Source of the DNA: Planctomycetota bacterium
GTDB taxonomy: Bacteria > Planctomycetota > Phycisphaerae > Phycisphaerales > Phycisphaeraceae
NCBI GenBank assembly: GCA_024276075.1
Contig: JAJRXX010000076.1
Location: 1-64,000 of the forward strand
Length of the DNA stretch: 64,000 nucleotides
Direction of reading: 5' to 3'
Part shown: piece by piece, positions 17,205 to 27,942 of the stretch
Numbering within the stretch: the first letter of the stretch is position 1
Layout: each line of letters begins with the position of its first letter
The notes under the pieces: model-generated
What the model saw: only the letters and a program-made list of their open reading frames with translations
Database searches by the model: none
What the model was told of the DNA's origin: nothing
Made by a program: the position numbers and the translations under genes

Positions 17205-18689
17205 TTACGGCAGTTCGGTGACACCCATCAGATATCGGTCACACTCACGTGCCGCGGCTCGGCCCTCGTTGATCGCCCAAACGACCAGCGACTGGCCACG
17301 GCGACAGTCGCCCGCAGCAAAGACGCCATCGACGGACGTCGCAAAACGCCCGTACTCAGCTTTGAAGTTCGACCGCGGATCGGTCTCCAGTCCCAGCGCC
17401 TTGGTGAGTGTGTCCTCGGGTCCCAAAAATCCCATGGCCAGCATGACCAACTGGGCGGGGTACACCTTTTCGGTGCCCGGAACGTCCTTTGGCGCAAATC
17501 GACCGTTCTCGTCCTTCACCCATTCAACCAAGACGGTGTGCAGTGCCTTGACGTGGCCGTCCTGATCACCCTCAAATTTCTTGGTCATGATGCAATACTG
17601 ACGCGGGTCGTCGCCGAAAGCATCGGCGGCTTCCGCCTGACCGTAGTCGAGCAAATACCGCTTGGGCCACTGCGGCCAAGGATTGTTCGGGGCTCGCTCG
17701 TTGGGCGGCTTTGGCATGATCTCGAACTGCACCAAACTCTTGCACCCGTGGCGCATCGACGTGCCCACACAGTCGGTGCCGGTGTCACCGCCGCCGATCA
17801 CGATCACGTCCTTGCCTTTAGCGTCGATGTAACCGCCGTCTGCATGCTGCGAGTCCAACAGGCTCTTGGTATTGGCGTGCAAGAATTCCATTGCGAAATG
17901 GATGCCCTTGAGCTCTCGGCCGGGGATCGGCAGGTCACGCGGGTTTGTGGCGCCGCAGCAAAGGGCTACCGCATCAAAGTCTCGCATCAGTTTGCCCGTT
18001 GGGTAGTCCTTGCCCACCTCGGTCTGCGTCACAAAGCGAACACCCTCCTGGTCCATCAGATCGACACGGCGCTGCACCACCGCTTTATCGAGCTTCATGT
18101 TGGGGATGCCGTACATCAGCAGCCCACCGACGCGATCGGATCGCTCGAAAACGGTAACGTGATGCCCCACCTGATTGAGCTGTGCCGCACAGGCCAGTCC
18201 CGCCGGACCCGAGCCGACCACCGCGACTTTTTTGCCCGTACGCTGACGCGGCGACCTGGGCGTGACCCAACCTTCCTCGAAGCCGTGGTCAATGATCGAG
18301 CACTCGATATTCTTGATCGTCACCGGCGGCTCGTTGATCCCCAGCACGCACGACCCCTCACAAGGCGCCGGGCAGACCCGGCCCGTGAACTCGGGGAAAT
18401 TATTGGTCTTGTGCAAACGGTCCAGCGCCTCGCGCCAGTGGCCGTGATAGACCAAGTCGTTCCACTCAGGAATCAAATTGTGAACAGGGCATCCCGCAGC
18501 CATACCAGCGAGCAACTCACCCGTGTGGCAAAACGGCACGCCGCAGTCCATACAACGCGCCCCCTGCTGGCGGAGGTCCTCCTCGGGCATGTGCTCGTGG
18601 AATTCGTTCCAGTCCTTGACCCGCTCGCTGGGCGCACGGTCCGCGGGTAACTGACGTGTGAACTCCATAAATCCAGTCGGCTTGCCCAT
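17205..18689 (-). CDS. gltD: Glutamate synthase, small subunit
   Basis: 494 residues. It supplies electrons from NADPH via FAD to the large subunit. N-terminal Cys clusters ([32 protein letters not shown]) bind iron-sulfur centres. [16 protein letters not shown] is the FAD site and [17 protein letters not shown] the NAD(P)H site. It is transcribed together with gltB, which ends 82 bases upstream. Confidence 0.95.
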   Translation of the reverse strand: MGKPTGFMEFTRQLPADRAPSERVKDWNEFHEHMPEEDLRQQGARCMDCGVPFCHTGELLAGMAAGCPVHNLIPEWNDLVYHGHWREALDRLHKTNNFPEFTGRVCPAPCEGSCVLGINEPPVTIKNIECSIIDHGFEEGWVTPRSPRQRTGKKVAVVGSGPAGLACAAQLNQVGHHVTVFERSDRVGGLLMYGIPNMKLDKAVVQRRVDLMDQEGVRFVTQTEVGKDYPTGKLMRDFDAVALCCGATNPRDLPIPGRELKGIHFAMEFLHANTKSLLDSQHADGGYIDAKGKDVIVIGGGDTGTDCVGTSMRHGCKSLVQFEIMPKPPNERAPNNPWPQWPKRYLLDYGQAEAADAFGDDPRQYCIMTKKFEGDQDGHVKALHTVLVEWVKDENGRFAPKDVPGTEKVYPAQLVMLAMGFLGPEDTLTKALGLETDPRSNFKAEYGRFATSVDGVFAAGDCRRGQSLVVWAINEGRAAARECDRYLMGVTELP

Positions 18690-18771
18690 TACTTACACCT
18701 TCACGCACGTATGACCTATGACCCGTCGATTCGCTAAGGGGCGAACCGGAGTCTCATTTTTACCTTTACAC

Positions 18772-21700
18772 CTATCCATGAGCGGCAGGCTCTTCGGGGA
18801 CGACCACACCGCCGGGCAAATCAACCACATCGCCATCGGTAGAGGCTGATGCCATATGTTTTTCTTCTTCGATCTCCGCCAACACACGTTTGTATTCGCT
18901 GGGTATCACCTTGTGGAAGTTCGCCACAGCGTTATCCCAATCCGCCAACAACGCTTCGGCAACGGGTGAGCCCGTGTGCTGTTGGTGCTGCTGTACGACA
19001 CCGCGGAGCCAGTCGCGCTCTGTCGCGTCGTCAAGCTTTTCGAGTTCGACCATGCCCAGGTTGCACATCGGCAAGAACTCGTCGGCTGGGTCGTAGACAT
19101 ATGCGAACCCACCTGACATCCCCGCAGCGAAATTGCGCCCCGTGGGTCCCAGAATCACCACTCGGCCGTTGGTCATGTACTCGCAAGCATGATCGCCCAC
19201 GCCCTCGACCACCGCTGTAGCGCCGGAGTTGCGAACACAGAACCGCTCGCCTGCCACGCCCCGGAAAAACGCCTGGCCGTTGGTCGCACCGTACAGCGCG
19301 ACGTTGCCGATGATGATGTTATTTTCCGCAACGAAGCCCGCTGCCAACGATTCGCCCGGCGGGTACACAATCAGTCTGCCGCCAGACAGCCCCTTGCCGA
19401 CGTAGTCGTTGGCGTCGCCCTCTAGTTCAAGCGTGATCCCCTTGGCCAACCAAGCGCCCAGGCTCTGACCCGCAGAGCCGATGAGCTTAATATGGATACA
19501 ACCGTCGGGCAGACCCTCGCCGCCATACCGCTTGGATACCGCGTGGCTGAGCATCGTCCCCACGGTGCGGTTCACGTTTTTAATCGGCGTATCGATCCTG
19601 ACCTGCTGACGGTTTTCGAGCGCGGGCTGTGCCTGCCGAATCAATTCGTTGTCGAGTGCCTTATCCAAGCCGTGATCCTGCTTCATCGTGCAGACGACCT
19701 CGACGCCAGGGTGGGGCTTCTTGGCGGGTGTCAAAATCGGGCTCAGGTCCAGGCCCTGTGCCTTCCAATGGTTGATCGCGTCGCCGACTTCGAGCATGTC
19801 GGCCCGGCCAACCATCTCGTTAAACGTCTTGAACCCCAACTGGGCCATGTACTCGCGTACCTGTTCGGCCAACAGGAAGAAGAAATTGATCACGTGCTCG
19901 GGCTTACCGGCAAATTTTTTGCGAAGTGTAGGGTCTTGCGTAGCGATACCCACGGGGCATGTATTGAGGTGGCAAGCGCGCATCATGATGCACCCGAGCG
20001 AAATCAGCGGCGCGGTTGAGAAGCCGAACTCCTCGGCACCCAGCAGCGCTCCGATCACAACGTCACGCCCGGTCTTAAGCTGCCCGTCGACCTGAACCAC
20101 CACGCGCGATCGCAGGTCGTTTAGCACAAGCGTCTGATGCGTCTCAGCCAAGCCTAATTCCCACGGTGCACCGGCGTGCTTGACACTCGTGAGCGGCGAC
20201 GCGCCCGTGCCGCCGTCGTGGCCGGCGATCAATATGTGGTCGGAGTGCGCCTTCGCCACACCGGCGGCGACCGTGCCGACGCCCGTCTCGGACACGAGCT
20301 TCACGCTCACGCGGGCTGCGGGGTTGGCGTTTTTCAGATCATGGATGAGCTGAGCCAAGTCCTCGATCGAATAGATATCGTGGTGCGGCGGCGGGCTGAT
20401 CAGTGTAACCCCGGGCGTCGAGTTCCGCAGCCTGGCGATGTACTTGTCGACCTTGTGCCCCGGTAGCTGGCCGCCCTCGCCGGGCTTGGCGCCTTGGGCC
20501 ATCTTGATCTGCAACTCGTCGGCGTTGGCCAAGTAATGGCTGGTCACGCCGAACCGTGCGGACGCGATCTGCTTGATCGCCGACCGGCGCAGCGTGCCGT
20601 CGGGATCGGGTTTAAATCGTCGCGGGTCTTCGCCGCCCTCGCCCGTGTTGCTCTTGCCGCCTAGCTTGTTCATGGCGATTGCCAGCGTCTCGTGCGCCTC
20701 GGTGGAGATCGATCCCAGGCTCATCGCGCCGGTGCAGAACCGCTTAACGATCTCCTTGACCGGCTCGACCTCGTCGATCGGAACGGGCTGCGCCGATTGC
20801 TTGACCCGAAACAACCCCCGCAGCGTGCAGCGCTGCTGCGCATGGTCGTTGATCATCTCGGTGAACCGCACGAAAGCCTCGCGGCTATTGCCCTGGGTTG
20901 CCTCTTGGAGGTGAGCGATCGTCTGCGGGTTATACATGTGCCGTTCGCCGTCATGGCGCCACTGGTACTGGCCGCCGCTGGGCAACATGGGCAGGCGCAC
21001 CATTTCCTTGCGGATCGGGAACCCGATCTCGTGTCGCCTGACAGCCTCGCTGGCTAAAGCGTCAAAACCCACGCCCTCAACGCGGCCAAACGTCGACGCG
21101 AAGCAATGGTCGACGACCTCGCAATTGAGCCCGACGGCTTCAAATATCTGAGCGCCTTTGTAGCTCTGGATCGTCGAGATACCCATCTTACTCATGACCT
21201 TGAGGATGCCCTTACCCGCCGCTCTGATGTAGCCCTTGACCAGCTTTTCGTCGCTGAACTTCTCGGGGTTGAGCGTACCGTCGCGTGTTAGTCCCCACAG
21301 CGCCTCAAAGGCGAGGTACGGGTTAACCGCATCGGCGCCGTAGCCGATCAGCACACAATGGTGGTGGACCTCTCTCGCTTCACCCGACTCGAGCACGATC
21401 CCGATCTGTGTGCGTGTGCCGTCCCGGACCAGGTGGTGGTGCACCGCTCCGCACGCCAGCAGCGATGGGATCGCCATGCGGTCTGCATTGACACCGCGGT
21501 CGGACAAGACGACGAGGCTATACCCCTGATCGATCGCGGTCGACGTTTCCCTGGATATGCGCTCCAACGCATTGGTCAACGCCGACGTCGGCCCGCCTTC
21601 GGCGTGACGCTTAAACGTGATGTCGATGGTCTTGCTGCGCCAGCCGCGTTGGTCCATGTACTTGAGCTTGGCCAATTCCTCGTTGGTCAGGATCGGGTGG

Positions 21701-23451
21701 AGCAACCGCAGCCGATGGCAGTGCTCCGGCGTCGCTTCGAGGAGATTAAACTCAGGCCCGATGCAGCACTCAAGCGTCATGACCAGTTCCTCGCGGATCG
21801 GATCGATAGGCGGATTGGTCACCTGCGCGAACATCTGCTTGAAGTAGTCATAGAGCATGCGAGGCTGATCGCTCAGGCACGCCAGTGCCGCGTCGTTACC
21901 CATCGACCCCGTCGCCTCGTAGCCGTCCGTGCCCATGGGGATCAGCAACTTGTGGATCTCTTCGTGTGTGTATCCCAGGCACTGCATCCGCACCAGCCGC
22001 GTATCCAGGTCCAGACCCGACACACTGCCCGGACCCGGCGTGGGGATATCCTCGAGATTAATCATCTGTTCACGCAGCCACTGACCGTACGGGTGCTGAC
22101 GCGCCAGGTCTGACTTGAGTTCGTTGTCGTCGATGATTCGACCCTGCTCGAAGTCGACCAGGAACATCCTGCCCGGCTGTAGCCTGCCCTTAATCGTCAC
22201 GTCCGCCGGGTCGATCGGCAAAACGCCGACCTCGCTAGCCATGATCACCAGATCGTCTTTGGTCACGTAATACCGGCTGGGACGCAACCCGTTACGGTCG
22301 AGTACCGCGCCGATGTAATGGCCGTCCGTAAACGCCACCGACGCCGGGCCGTCCCAAGGCTCCATCATGCACGAGTGGTACTCATAAAACGCACGCTGTT
22401 GCGGGTCCATCGATTCGTGGTTCTGCCACGCCTCGGGGATCATCATCATCACCGCGTGTGGCAGGCTCCGGCCCGTGTGCAGCAGCATCTCCAGGCAATT
22501 ATCAAACGTGCCCGAGTCGGACGTGTCCGGCTCGCAAACGGGGAATATCTTGTGAATGTCCTGCCCAAACAGCGCGCTCTCAAACATCGACTCACGCGCA
22601 TGCATCCAGTTGATGTTGCCACGCAGCGTATTGATCTCGCCGTTGTGGCTCATAAACCGCATCGGCTGGGCGCGGTCCCACGACGGGAATGTATTTGTAC
22701 TAAACCGTGAATGGACCATCGCCAAATGGCTGGTGTATCGCTGGTCACGCAGGTCGGCAAAGTACTGGTTCAACTGGTGCGGGGTGAGCTGACCCTTATA
22801 GATCATCACCTTGGTCGATAGGCTACACACATAAAAGTAACCCGCCTGATCCAATGCACTGTTGCGTAGCTCAAAGCTCGCGAGCTTGCGGATAATGTAC
22901 AATTGCCGCTCAAGCGCCTCGACGTCTTCGTCGGGCTGGGCACCCACAAACAACATGCGCATCCTCGGTTCGGTGGCCTTGGCCGTCTGGCCGATCATCG
23001 AGTTGTCTTGAGGCACGTCACGCCAACCCAGGAATACCTGACCCTGCTTCTTGATGATCCGCTCAACCGTCTTTTCACAGTAGTCACGCTGGGCGTCGTC
23101 AGAGGGCAGGAAAACGATGCCAGCCCCGTAGTGACCCCGCTCGGGCAGATCGATCCCGGCGTCGGACTTCGCTACCGTCGCCAAAAACGTGTGAGACAAC
23201 GTCGTGAGAATGCCCGCCCCGTCACCTGTATTCGCCTCGCAACCACAAGCACCGCGGTGGTCCATGTGCTCGAGCATCGTCAGGGCGTTTTGGACGATCT
23301 CGTGGTTAGCGTGGCCCTTGATGTGTGCCACAAACCCCACGCCACACGAGTCCTTCTCGTGCTGGGGGTCGTACAGCCCCTGCTTGGTGGGTCGACCGTG
23401 TTTCAGTGTCGCCAAGTCGTGTATCGGATCGCTCATTGTTCGTTTGCTCAT
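18772..23451 (-). CDS. gltB: Glutamate synthase, large subunit
   Basis: A 1559-residue enzyme that converts 2-oxoglutarate and glutamine to two glutamates. After a 35-residue propeptide the class II amidotransferase domain starts at Cys36 ([12 protein letters not shown]). The central and FMN-binding synthase domains follow, with the 3Fe-4S cluster Cys in [13 protein letters not shown], and a C-terminal beta-helix domain rich in Gly. Its ATG overlaps the TGA of the LysR gene (ATGA), which implies translational coupling. gltD follows. Confidence 0.96.
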   Translation of the reverse strand: MSKRTMSDPIHDLATLKHGRPTKQGLYDPQHEKDSCGVGFVAHIKGHANHEIVQNALTMLEHMDHRGACGCEANTGDGAGILTTLSHTFLATVAKSDAGIDLPERGHYGAGIVFLPSDDAQRDYCEKTVERIIKKQGQVFLGWRDVPQDNSMIGQTAKATEPRMRMLFVGAQPDEDVEALERQLYIIRKLASFELRNSALDQAGYFYVCSLSTKVMIYKGQLTPHQLNQYFADLRDQRYTSHLAMVHSRFSTNTFPSWDRAQPMRFMSHNGEINTLRGNINWMHARESMFESALFGQDIHKIFPVCEPDTSDSGTFDNCLEMLLHTGRSLPHAVMMMIPEAWQNHESMDPQQRAFYEYHSCMMEPWDGPASVAFTDGHYIGAVLDRNGLRPSRYYVTKDDLVIMASEVGVLPIDPADVTIKGRLQPGRMFLVDFEQGRIIDDNELKSDLARQHPYGQWLREQMINLEDIPTPGPGSVSGLDLDTRLVRMQCLGYTHEEIHKLLIPMGTDGYEATGSMGNDAALACLSDQPRMLYDYFKQMFAQVTNPPIDPIREELVMTLECCIGPEFNLLEATPEHCHRLRLLHPILTNEELAKLKYMDQRGWRSKTIDITFKRHAEGGPTSALTNALERISRETSTAIDQGYSLVVLSDRGVNADRMAIPSLLACGAVHHHLVRDGTRTQIGIVLESGEAREVHHHCVLIGYGADAVNPYLAFEALWGLTRDGTLNPEKFSDEKLVKGYIRAAGKGILKVMSKMGISTIQSYKGAQIFEAVGLNCEVVDHCFASTFGRVEGVGFDALASEAVRRHEIGFPIRKEMVRLPMLPSGGQYQWRHDGERHMYNPQTIAHLQEATQGNSREAFVRFTEMINDHAQQRCTLRGLFRVKQSAQPVPIDEVEPVKEIVKRFCTGAMSLGSISTEAHETLAIAMNKLGGKSNTGEGGEDPRRFKPDPDGTLRRSAIKQIASARFGVTSHYLANADELQIKMAQGAKPGEGGQLPGHKVDKYIARLRNSTPGVTLISPPPHHDIYSIEDLAQLIHDLKNANPAARVSVKLVSETGVGTVAAGVAKAHSDHILIAGHDGGTGASPLTSVKHAGAPWELGLAETHQTLVLNDLRSRVVVQVDGQLKTGRDVVIGALLGAEEFGFSTAPLISLGCIMMRACHLNTCPVGIATQDPTLRKKFAGKPEHVINFFFLLAEQVREYMAQLGFKTFNEMVGRADMLEVGDAINHWKAQGLDLSPILTPAKKPHPGVEVVCTMKQDHGLDKALDNELIRQAQPALENRQQVRIDTPIKNVNRTVGTMLSHAVSKRYGGEGLPDGCIHIKLIGSAGQSLGAWLAKGITLELEGDANDYVGKGLSGGRLIVYPPGESLAAGFVAENNIIIGNVALYGATNGQAFFRGVAGERFCVRNSGATAVVEGVGDHACEYMTNGRVVILGPTGRNFAAGMSGGFAYVYDPADEFLPMCNLGMVELEKLDDATERDWLRGVVQQHQQHTGSPVAEALLADWDNAVANFHKVIPSEYKRVLAEIEEEKHMASASTDGDVVDLPGGVVVPEEPAAHG

Positions 23452-24392
23452 ATAACGCTACTTACTAACTCATGCTCAACCGTCTCGGCGCGGGTGCTGT
23501 CATCCGCGTCGGGCCCGGCGTGCTCGAACAGATAGTCGATAAACGCCTGTACAGCAGGGCGAAACCCTTGACCACTTGGGCGACGGTAGATGATGCCCAT
23601 TGGCCGAACAAGCTCCGGCTCCAGGCCGACCACCGCCAGCGTCCCGGCAGTCACGTCACGCATAACCGTTCGCTTAGGCAGGATAGCCACATGATCTGTC
23701 ACGACCACCGCATTTTTGATCGTGTCAATGTTATCAAAAACACTTGCTTCGGATGGGTTGGCCCCGTGCTCCCTGAGATATCGCCTGATTCGGCGTCCCA
23801 CAGGCAGGCTCTGCTCAAACATAACCATTGGCCAGTGCCCTAATTGCGAGGCATGTATCTTCTGTGTACCCGCCAAGGCGTGTTTAGGCGAGCAGACGAC
23901 CGCCATCGGCTCGTCCCGCAGTCCGATCGCCTGCACCTGATGCCATCGCTGGGGATAGGACAATATCCCTAAGTCGCACCGGTGGTCGTGGACCCCCTGA
24001 TACACCTCGTCGGGCTGTTTGTATTGAATCGTCACCCTCACAGCCGGGTGCAGTGCTTCAAACGACTCCTTGACATGGTTGAGCAGGTCGATCCCCGCTG
24101 AGTAGATCGCATCGACCCGGATACTTCCCTCCGCAAGCGGCTTGAAGTGAGACACCTGCTGCTCAAGCTGATCGTAATGCTCGAGCAACTCCTCACACCC
24201 ACGTAGATACACCTCTCCTGCGGGTGTCAACGCCAACGGCCTGACCGAACGGTCGATCAGCTTTACACCCAACCTTTTTTCGAGTTGCCGAATACGCTGG
24301 CTAGCAGCCGATTGGGTAATACCGTGATCCGCCGCAGCCCGGCTAAAGCTACGACGCCTGGCAACGTCACAAAATATTCTTAAGCTTTGCAT
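23448..24392 (-). CDS. LysR-family transcriptional regulator, first gene of the gltBD operon
   Basis: 314 residues from the ATG at 24392 (an ATG six codons earlier is also possible). The N-terminal winged helix-turn-helix reads [20 protein letters not shown], then [19 protein letters not shown]; the rest is a periplasmic-binding-protein-like effector domain. The stop overlaps the gltB start by four bases, so regulator and enzyme are produced from one message. LysR proteins usually lie divergent to their targets; this co-directional fusion of units suggests autogenous control of nitrogen assimilation, though the effector is unknown. Confidence 0.88.
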   Translation of the reverse strand: MQSLRIFCDVARRRSFSRAAADHGITQSAASQRIRQLEKRLGVKLIDRSVRPLALTPAGEVYLRGCEELLEHYDQLEQQVSHFKPLAEGSIRVDAIYSAGIDLLNHVKESFEALHPAVRVTIQYKQPDEVYQGVHDHRCDLGILSYPQRWHQVQAIGLRDEPMAVVCSPKHALAGTQKIHASQLGHWPMVMFEQSLPVGRRIRRYLREHGANPSEASVFDNIDTIKNAVVVTDHVAILPKRTVMRDVTAGTLAVVGLEPELVRPMGIIYRRPSGQGFRPAVQAFIDYLFEHAGPDADDSTRAETVEHELVSSVI

Positions 24393-24550
24393 GATAAGAG
24401 ATTCTAACATTAATCCAATTTATGTCAATTGTCGCTAATATTGCAATCCCTAATGCTATATTGATCACGTAATCCAGCACCAAACGTCGATTTTGTAGGG
24501 TATTGGCCTTAGCCATCTCCTTCTATATTTTTGTATATTGATTTGTAACA

Positions 24551-25729
24551 ATGTGTTGCGAAATGACCAATCTAAAACAATCACACCCCGTCGATGACAC
24601 ACCCGACAAGCCGGTCATCGCTCACGTGCTGCACCAATTGTCGTTCGCCGGTGCGGAAGTGCTGGCAGCGGGCTTGTCACGAAGCCTGGGCGACCGTTTT
24701 CGGTTTGTCTTTCTGTGCCTGGATCGGGTCGGTCCGCTGGGCGAAGAATTGACGCAAGAAGGCTTTGAAGTAATCAACCTCCAACGACAACCAGGGATCG
24801 ACTGGTCGGTGTCGCGGCGTCTAGGCCAAGCGGTGCGCGACCACCACATCGCTTTGCTACACGCCCATCAGTACACGCCGTTCTTTTACGCCGCCTTGTC
24901 TCGCCGATTTAGCAGTACCCCCCCTATTTTGTTCACCGAGCACGGGCGACACTACCCCGATTTCCGCCGACTCAAGCGGGTGATCGCCAACCGATTTCTG
25001 CTGCGCCGCAGCGACCGCGTCACCGCAGTGGGCCAATTCGTCAAGCAGATGCTCGTCGATCACGAGGGCCTCGCACCGGGCTGTATCCAGGTCATCCACA
25101 ACGGCATCGAGCCTCAGCAATTCTCGATTAAACCTCCCGACGAACAGCGTGCTCGAATCCGAGCCGAGTTGGGTTTGGGCGACGATCAGCCGGTCATCCT
25201 CCAGGTCGCACGGTTCCACCCGGTCAAGGACCACGCTTGTGGCGTCCGCGCGATGGCCCATGTGCTCGGGGCGGTACCCAAAGCTCAATTGATACTCGTC
25301 GGCGACGGGCCGGAGCGTGATGCCATCGAAACACTGGCCAATGAGTTGGGTGTGAGCCGAAGCGTGCGGTTCCTGGGTGTACGGACCGATATCCCAGACC
25401 TCATGGCTGCGGCGGACGTCTTCATGCTCAGCAGCCTCAGCGAGGGGATTTCCGTCACACTGCTCGAAGCGATGGCTGCAGCACGACCCATCGCAGCCAC
25501 GGACGTGGGCGGCAACGGCGAGGTGGTCCTGCACGACCAGACTGGGTTGCTATCACCGCGGGGCGACGCCGAAGCGCTAGCCCGGAATCTGACGACCCTG
25601 CTGCGTGACCCCGATCTCCGCAGGCGCATGGGCCTGGCCGGCCGCGATAGGTTGCTTAAGCAATTTACGCAGCAGCAAATGCACGATGCCTTTGCCGGGC
25701 TCTACGAAGAAATGACCGCACACCGCTAG
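24551..25729 (+). CDS. Glycosyltransferase, GT4 family
   Basis: 392 residues in two Rossmann-like halves. The N-terminal half has HVLHQLSFAGAEVLAAGL, the usual GT4 opening; the C-terminal half has the donor-binding segment VARFHPVKDHACGVRAM and the E-x7-E motif region SLSEGISVTLLEAMA. It should transfer a sugar from an activated donor to a glycan or lipid. Located upstream of a second transferase-like gene and the flagellins; a role in surface or flagellar glycosylation is possible but not shown. Confidence 0.87.
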   Translation: MCCEMTNLKQSHPVDDTPDKPVIAHVLHQLSFAGAEVLAAGLSRSLGDRFRFVFLCLDRVGPLGEELTQEGFEVINLQRQPGIDWSVSRRLGQAVRDHHIALLHAHQYTPFFYAALSRRFSSTPPILFTEHGRHYPDFRRLKRVIANRFLLRRSDRVTAVGQFVKQMLVDHEGLAPGCIQVIHNGIEPQQFSIKPPDEQRARIRAELGLGDDQPVILQVARFHPVKDHACGVRAMAHVLGAVPKAQLILVGDGPERDAIETLANELGVSRSVRFLGVRTDIPDLMAAADVFMLSSLSEGISVTLLEAMAAARPIAATDVGGNGEVVLHDQTGLLSPRGDAEALARNLTTLLRDPDLRRRMGLAGRDRLLKQFTQQQMHDAFAGLYEEMTAHR

Positions 25730-25986
25730 CCGGATGCCACGGGTGTCATCACCCGTGGCTAAATAGGGTCCGGGAGGAGTCATACTGGGGTCGGGTACGA
25801 TAACCGTTGCTTATCTCACCGATAAGCCCAGGACGATCTGTACAGTGGACCCTTACATACTCACTGGTTGCAAGCAACCAGTGCCACCCAGCCATTGCTT
25901 ATCTCACCGGTGAGAAATACCCTTACCTTATAGGACACTGTCAAACGAGGCGGTTGACCACCATTACCCCAAAGCATCTGGTTGTG
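25730..25986. repeat. Cluster of palindromic extragenic repeats
   Basis: GCCACGGGTG-TCAT-CACCCGTGGC at 25736-25759 recurs at 38342-38365, both followed by TAAAT and GGG. CACTGGTTGC-AA-GCAACCAGTG at 25862-25883, followed by CCACCC, recurs at 56405-56426. GCTTATCTCACCG occurs twice here (about 25810 and 25899). These are REP-like hairpins with no coding signal. An open frame runs through them from 25807 but is not convincing. Confidence 0.8.
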
Positions 25987-26712
25987 ATGAGTCACACTAC
26001 GCAATCGAGAGCCTTGACGACCGCCATCCACGTTGTCGTGATGGCCAAGCCCGCAGTGCCCGGCCGAGTCAAGACCCGTCTTGCACGCAAGGTGGGGCCT
26101 GATAAGGCAGCTGCGATACACGCGGCCATGCTCGATTGCATACTCCAACGAGCCGGTTGCCATATCACCCGTGACGAAGCACCGATAAGCTATATCCTGG
26201 CCCTTGATGAGACGCTCGTTGAGCCGGGCCAGGACCTTGGCGATTTGGATGTAGACCTCCCCGTCGGTTGGCGGGTAATCCCTCAAGGCACCGGTGATCT
26301 GGGGGACCGACTGGGTCGGGTCTGGCAGCAGCTAGGCAATGGGCCCATCGTGTTTCTCGGAGCTGACACCCCGGACGTGCCGAGCGAAACACTCGACAAG
26401 GTCCTGCCCACACTCGAATCAGCGGACGTAGCGATCGGCCCCGTCGCGGACGGCGGATATTGGACCTTGGCTGCCCATGGCTTCGAACCGAGCCTGCTAA
26501 CGAGTATCGACTGGGGAACATCAACCGTGTATCATCAGACCGTGACCGCAGCGTCTCAAGCTGGCCTGTCGGTAGCGACGCTGCCGCTCTGGCACGACGT
26601 CGACCAGCCAGCAGATCTGACTCGTTTGCACGACCGTTTACACGACGCCACGGAGGCAGCCTTTGTCCGATTACGGTCAAGGCTATCCAAGGTATTAAAC
26701 GCTAAGGGATAA
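25987..26712 (+). CDS. DUF2064 / TIGR04282-like glycosyltransferase-fold protein
   Basis: 241 residues from the ATG at 25987. MAKPAVPGRVKTRLA is the conserved nucleotide-sugar-like opening; the DTPDVPSE segment carries the metal-binding acidic motif, and PVADGGYWTLAA follows. The family has a GT-A fold related to nucleotidyltransferases and cofactor guanylyltransferases; substrates are mostly unknown. Earlier in-frame starts would translate repeat DNA and were discarded. Confidence 0.8.
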   Translation: MSHTTQSRALTTAIHVVVMAKPAVPGRVKTRLARKVGPDKAAAIHAAMLDCILQRAGCHITRDEAPISYILALDETLVEPGQDLGDLDVDLPVGWRVIPQGTGDLGDRLGRVWQQLGNGPIVFLGADTPDVPSETLDKVLPTLESADVAIGPVADGGYWTLAAHGFEPSLLTSIDWGTSTVYHQTVTAASQAGLSVATLPLWHDVDQPADLTRLHDRLHDATEAAFVRLRSRLSKVLNAKG

Positions 26713-26720
26713 GTTCAGCC

Positions 26721-27272
26721 ATGATGCCGCTTGATCATCAGACCCCAACGAGCAGCCAACCGTCAGCAGGCGCCGATAACGCGGTCGCCGGTGAGGAAGA
26801 GACCCTCGATACCAGCGAATCCACGATCCTGATCGTGGATGATAACGCCCAAAACGTCGAGCTATTGCAGGCGTATCTGGAGGTTCTGCCCTGTCAAACG
26901 GTCACCGCATCCGACGGGCTTGAGGCGATGAAGTACTTTGAAGACCCCACGAGCACCATCCCCGACCTGATCTTGCTCGACGTTATGATGCCCCGCATGA
27001 GCGGCTTCGAGGTCTGTCGGAAGCTCAAGGAGGACCCAGCGACCCGGTCGATCCCCATTATGATGGTGACTGCCCTGAACGAGTTGGGTGATATCGAGCG
27101 AGGGATCGATTCGGGCATCGATGATTTCTTGACCAAACCCGTTAATAAACTTGAGCTAATCACGCGCGTCAAGTCGCTTCTTCGTATCCGCCACCTCAAA
27201 CGAGAGCTTGATCGCACCATGGCTTACATTCAGGATATCGAGACGGACAACCCCTCGTCTAACGCCATGTAA
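26721..27272 (+). CDS. Single-domain response regulator
   Basis: 183 residues. A receiver domain spans about residues 32-160: acidic pocket VDDNAQN, phospho-acceptor in LILLDVMMPRMSGFEVC, and FLTKPVNKLEL with the conserved Lys. A short helix follows and no output domain is present. It resembles PleD/CheY-type receivers. It starts eight bases after the preceding gene, suggesting co-transcription. Its place just before the flagellin genes suggests a motility link, but no kinase is nearby. Confidence 0.88.
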   Translation: MMPLDHQTPTSSQPSAGADNAVAGEEETLDTSESTILIVDDNAQNVELLQAYLEVLPCQTVTASDGLEAMKYFEDPTSTIPDLILLDVMMPRMSGFEVCRKLKEDPATRSIPIMMVTALNELGDIERGIDSGIDDFLTKPVNKLELITRVKSLLRIRHLKRELDRTMAYIQDIETDNPSSNAM

Positions 27273-27942
27273 TGCTCTTTTTTTTCGTACCTGCATTGTG
27301 AATCATGGCTTATCGGCCATCCCCGTTTGATTGACGCGCCTGTTGCTGTCGGTCCGCTAAATCCGCCGGAATGCGGACATATCTAATCCTGTGCGCTAAT
27401 CCATCAAGGACAATCCCTTAAGCCGATCGTCACCATTCGTAGATCGGTCCTTCTGTAATACCTGCACTGCTTAGGGCTGTGATAACGGCTCGCACTGCTG
27501 TCACTATCGCAATTTCTGCACCTTTTGTGACCGTCAAAATCGGTTGACATATCTGGCAGATTTATAACGCTCATGTCGACTGTAACATCATATTTAGATT
27601 GATTTTACCGTCTGACTTAACTGTCCGGTCATCCCGCAAAACCTCCCATCCGATTCCCCTGGAGTCAGCGTCAAAGACCGCAAGGTCCCAGACCCAGAGT
27701 CGAACGTCCAGGGAGCAGATTTCGGAGGCATCGTTTTTCAAATTTAGACCCGCCATCGCCTATGCCCCTATTGGGCTGCGATGGCATGACCAAACGTGAA
27801 AGGGGAACTCCCCACCGGCCCAATGTTGTGGCCCCAAATGCTCAAACAGCTTAACCGCTGAAAACATAAATAACTTTGTTCATGGAATTTAGGGCATATC
27901 CGGAGGCATCACCGGCTGTCCAGGAGGAGGAGAAATTCTCAA
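27273..27942. other. Long leader region before flagellin 1
   Basis: About 670 bases without a convincing gene; the 27599-27799 frame lacks coding character. A strong AGGAGGAGGAG ribosome site lies just before the flagellin start at 27943. I could not find a clean sigma-28 or sigma-54 promoter here. Confidence 0.5.

Noticed and set aside
17538-18650. Long open frame of 370 codons opposite gltD
   Set aside because: It mirrors gltD, which has full domain support; the translation has no recognisable motif and looks like a high-GC antisense frame.
21358-22113. Open frame of 251 codons opposite gltB
   Set aside because: Antisense shadow of a well-supported gene, Arg-rich and without family features.
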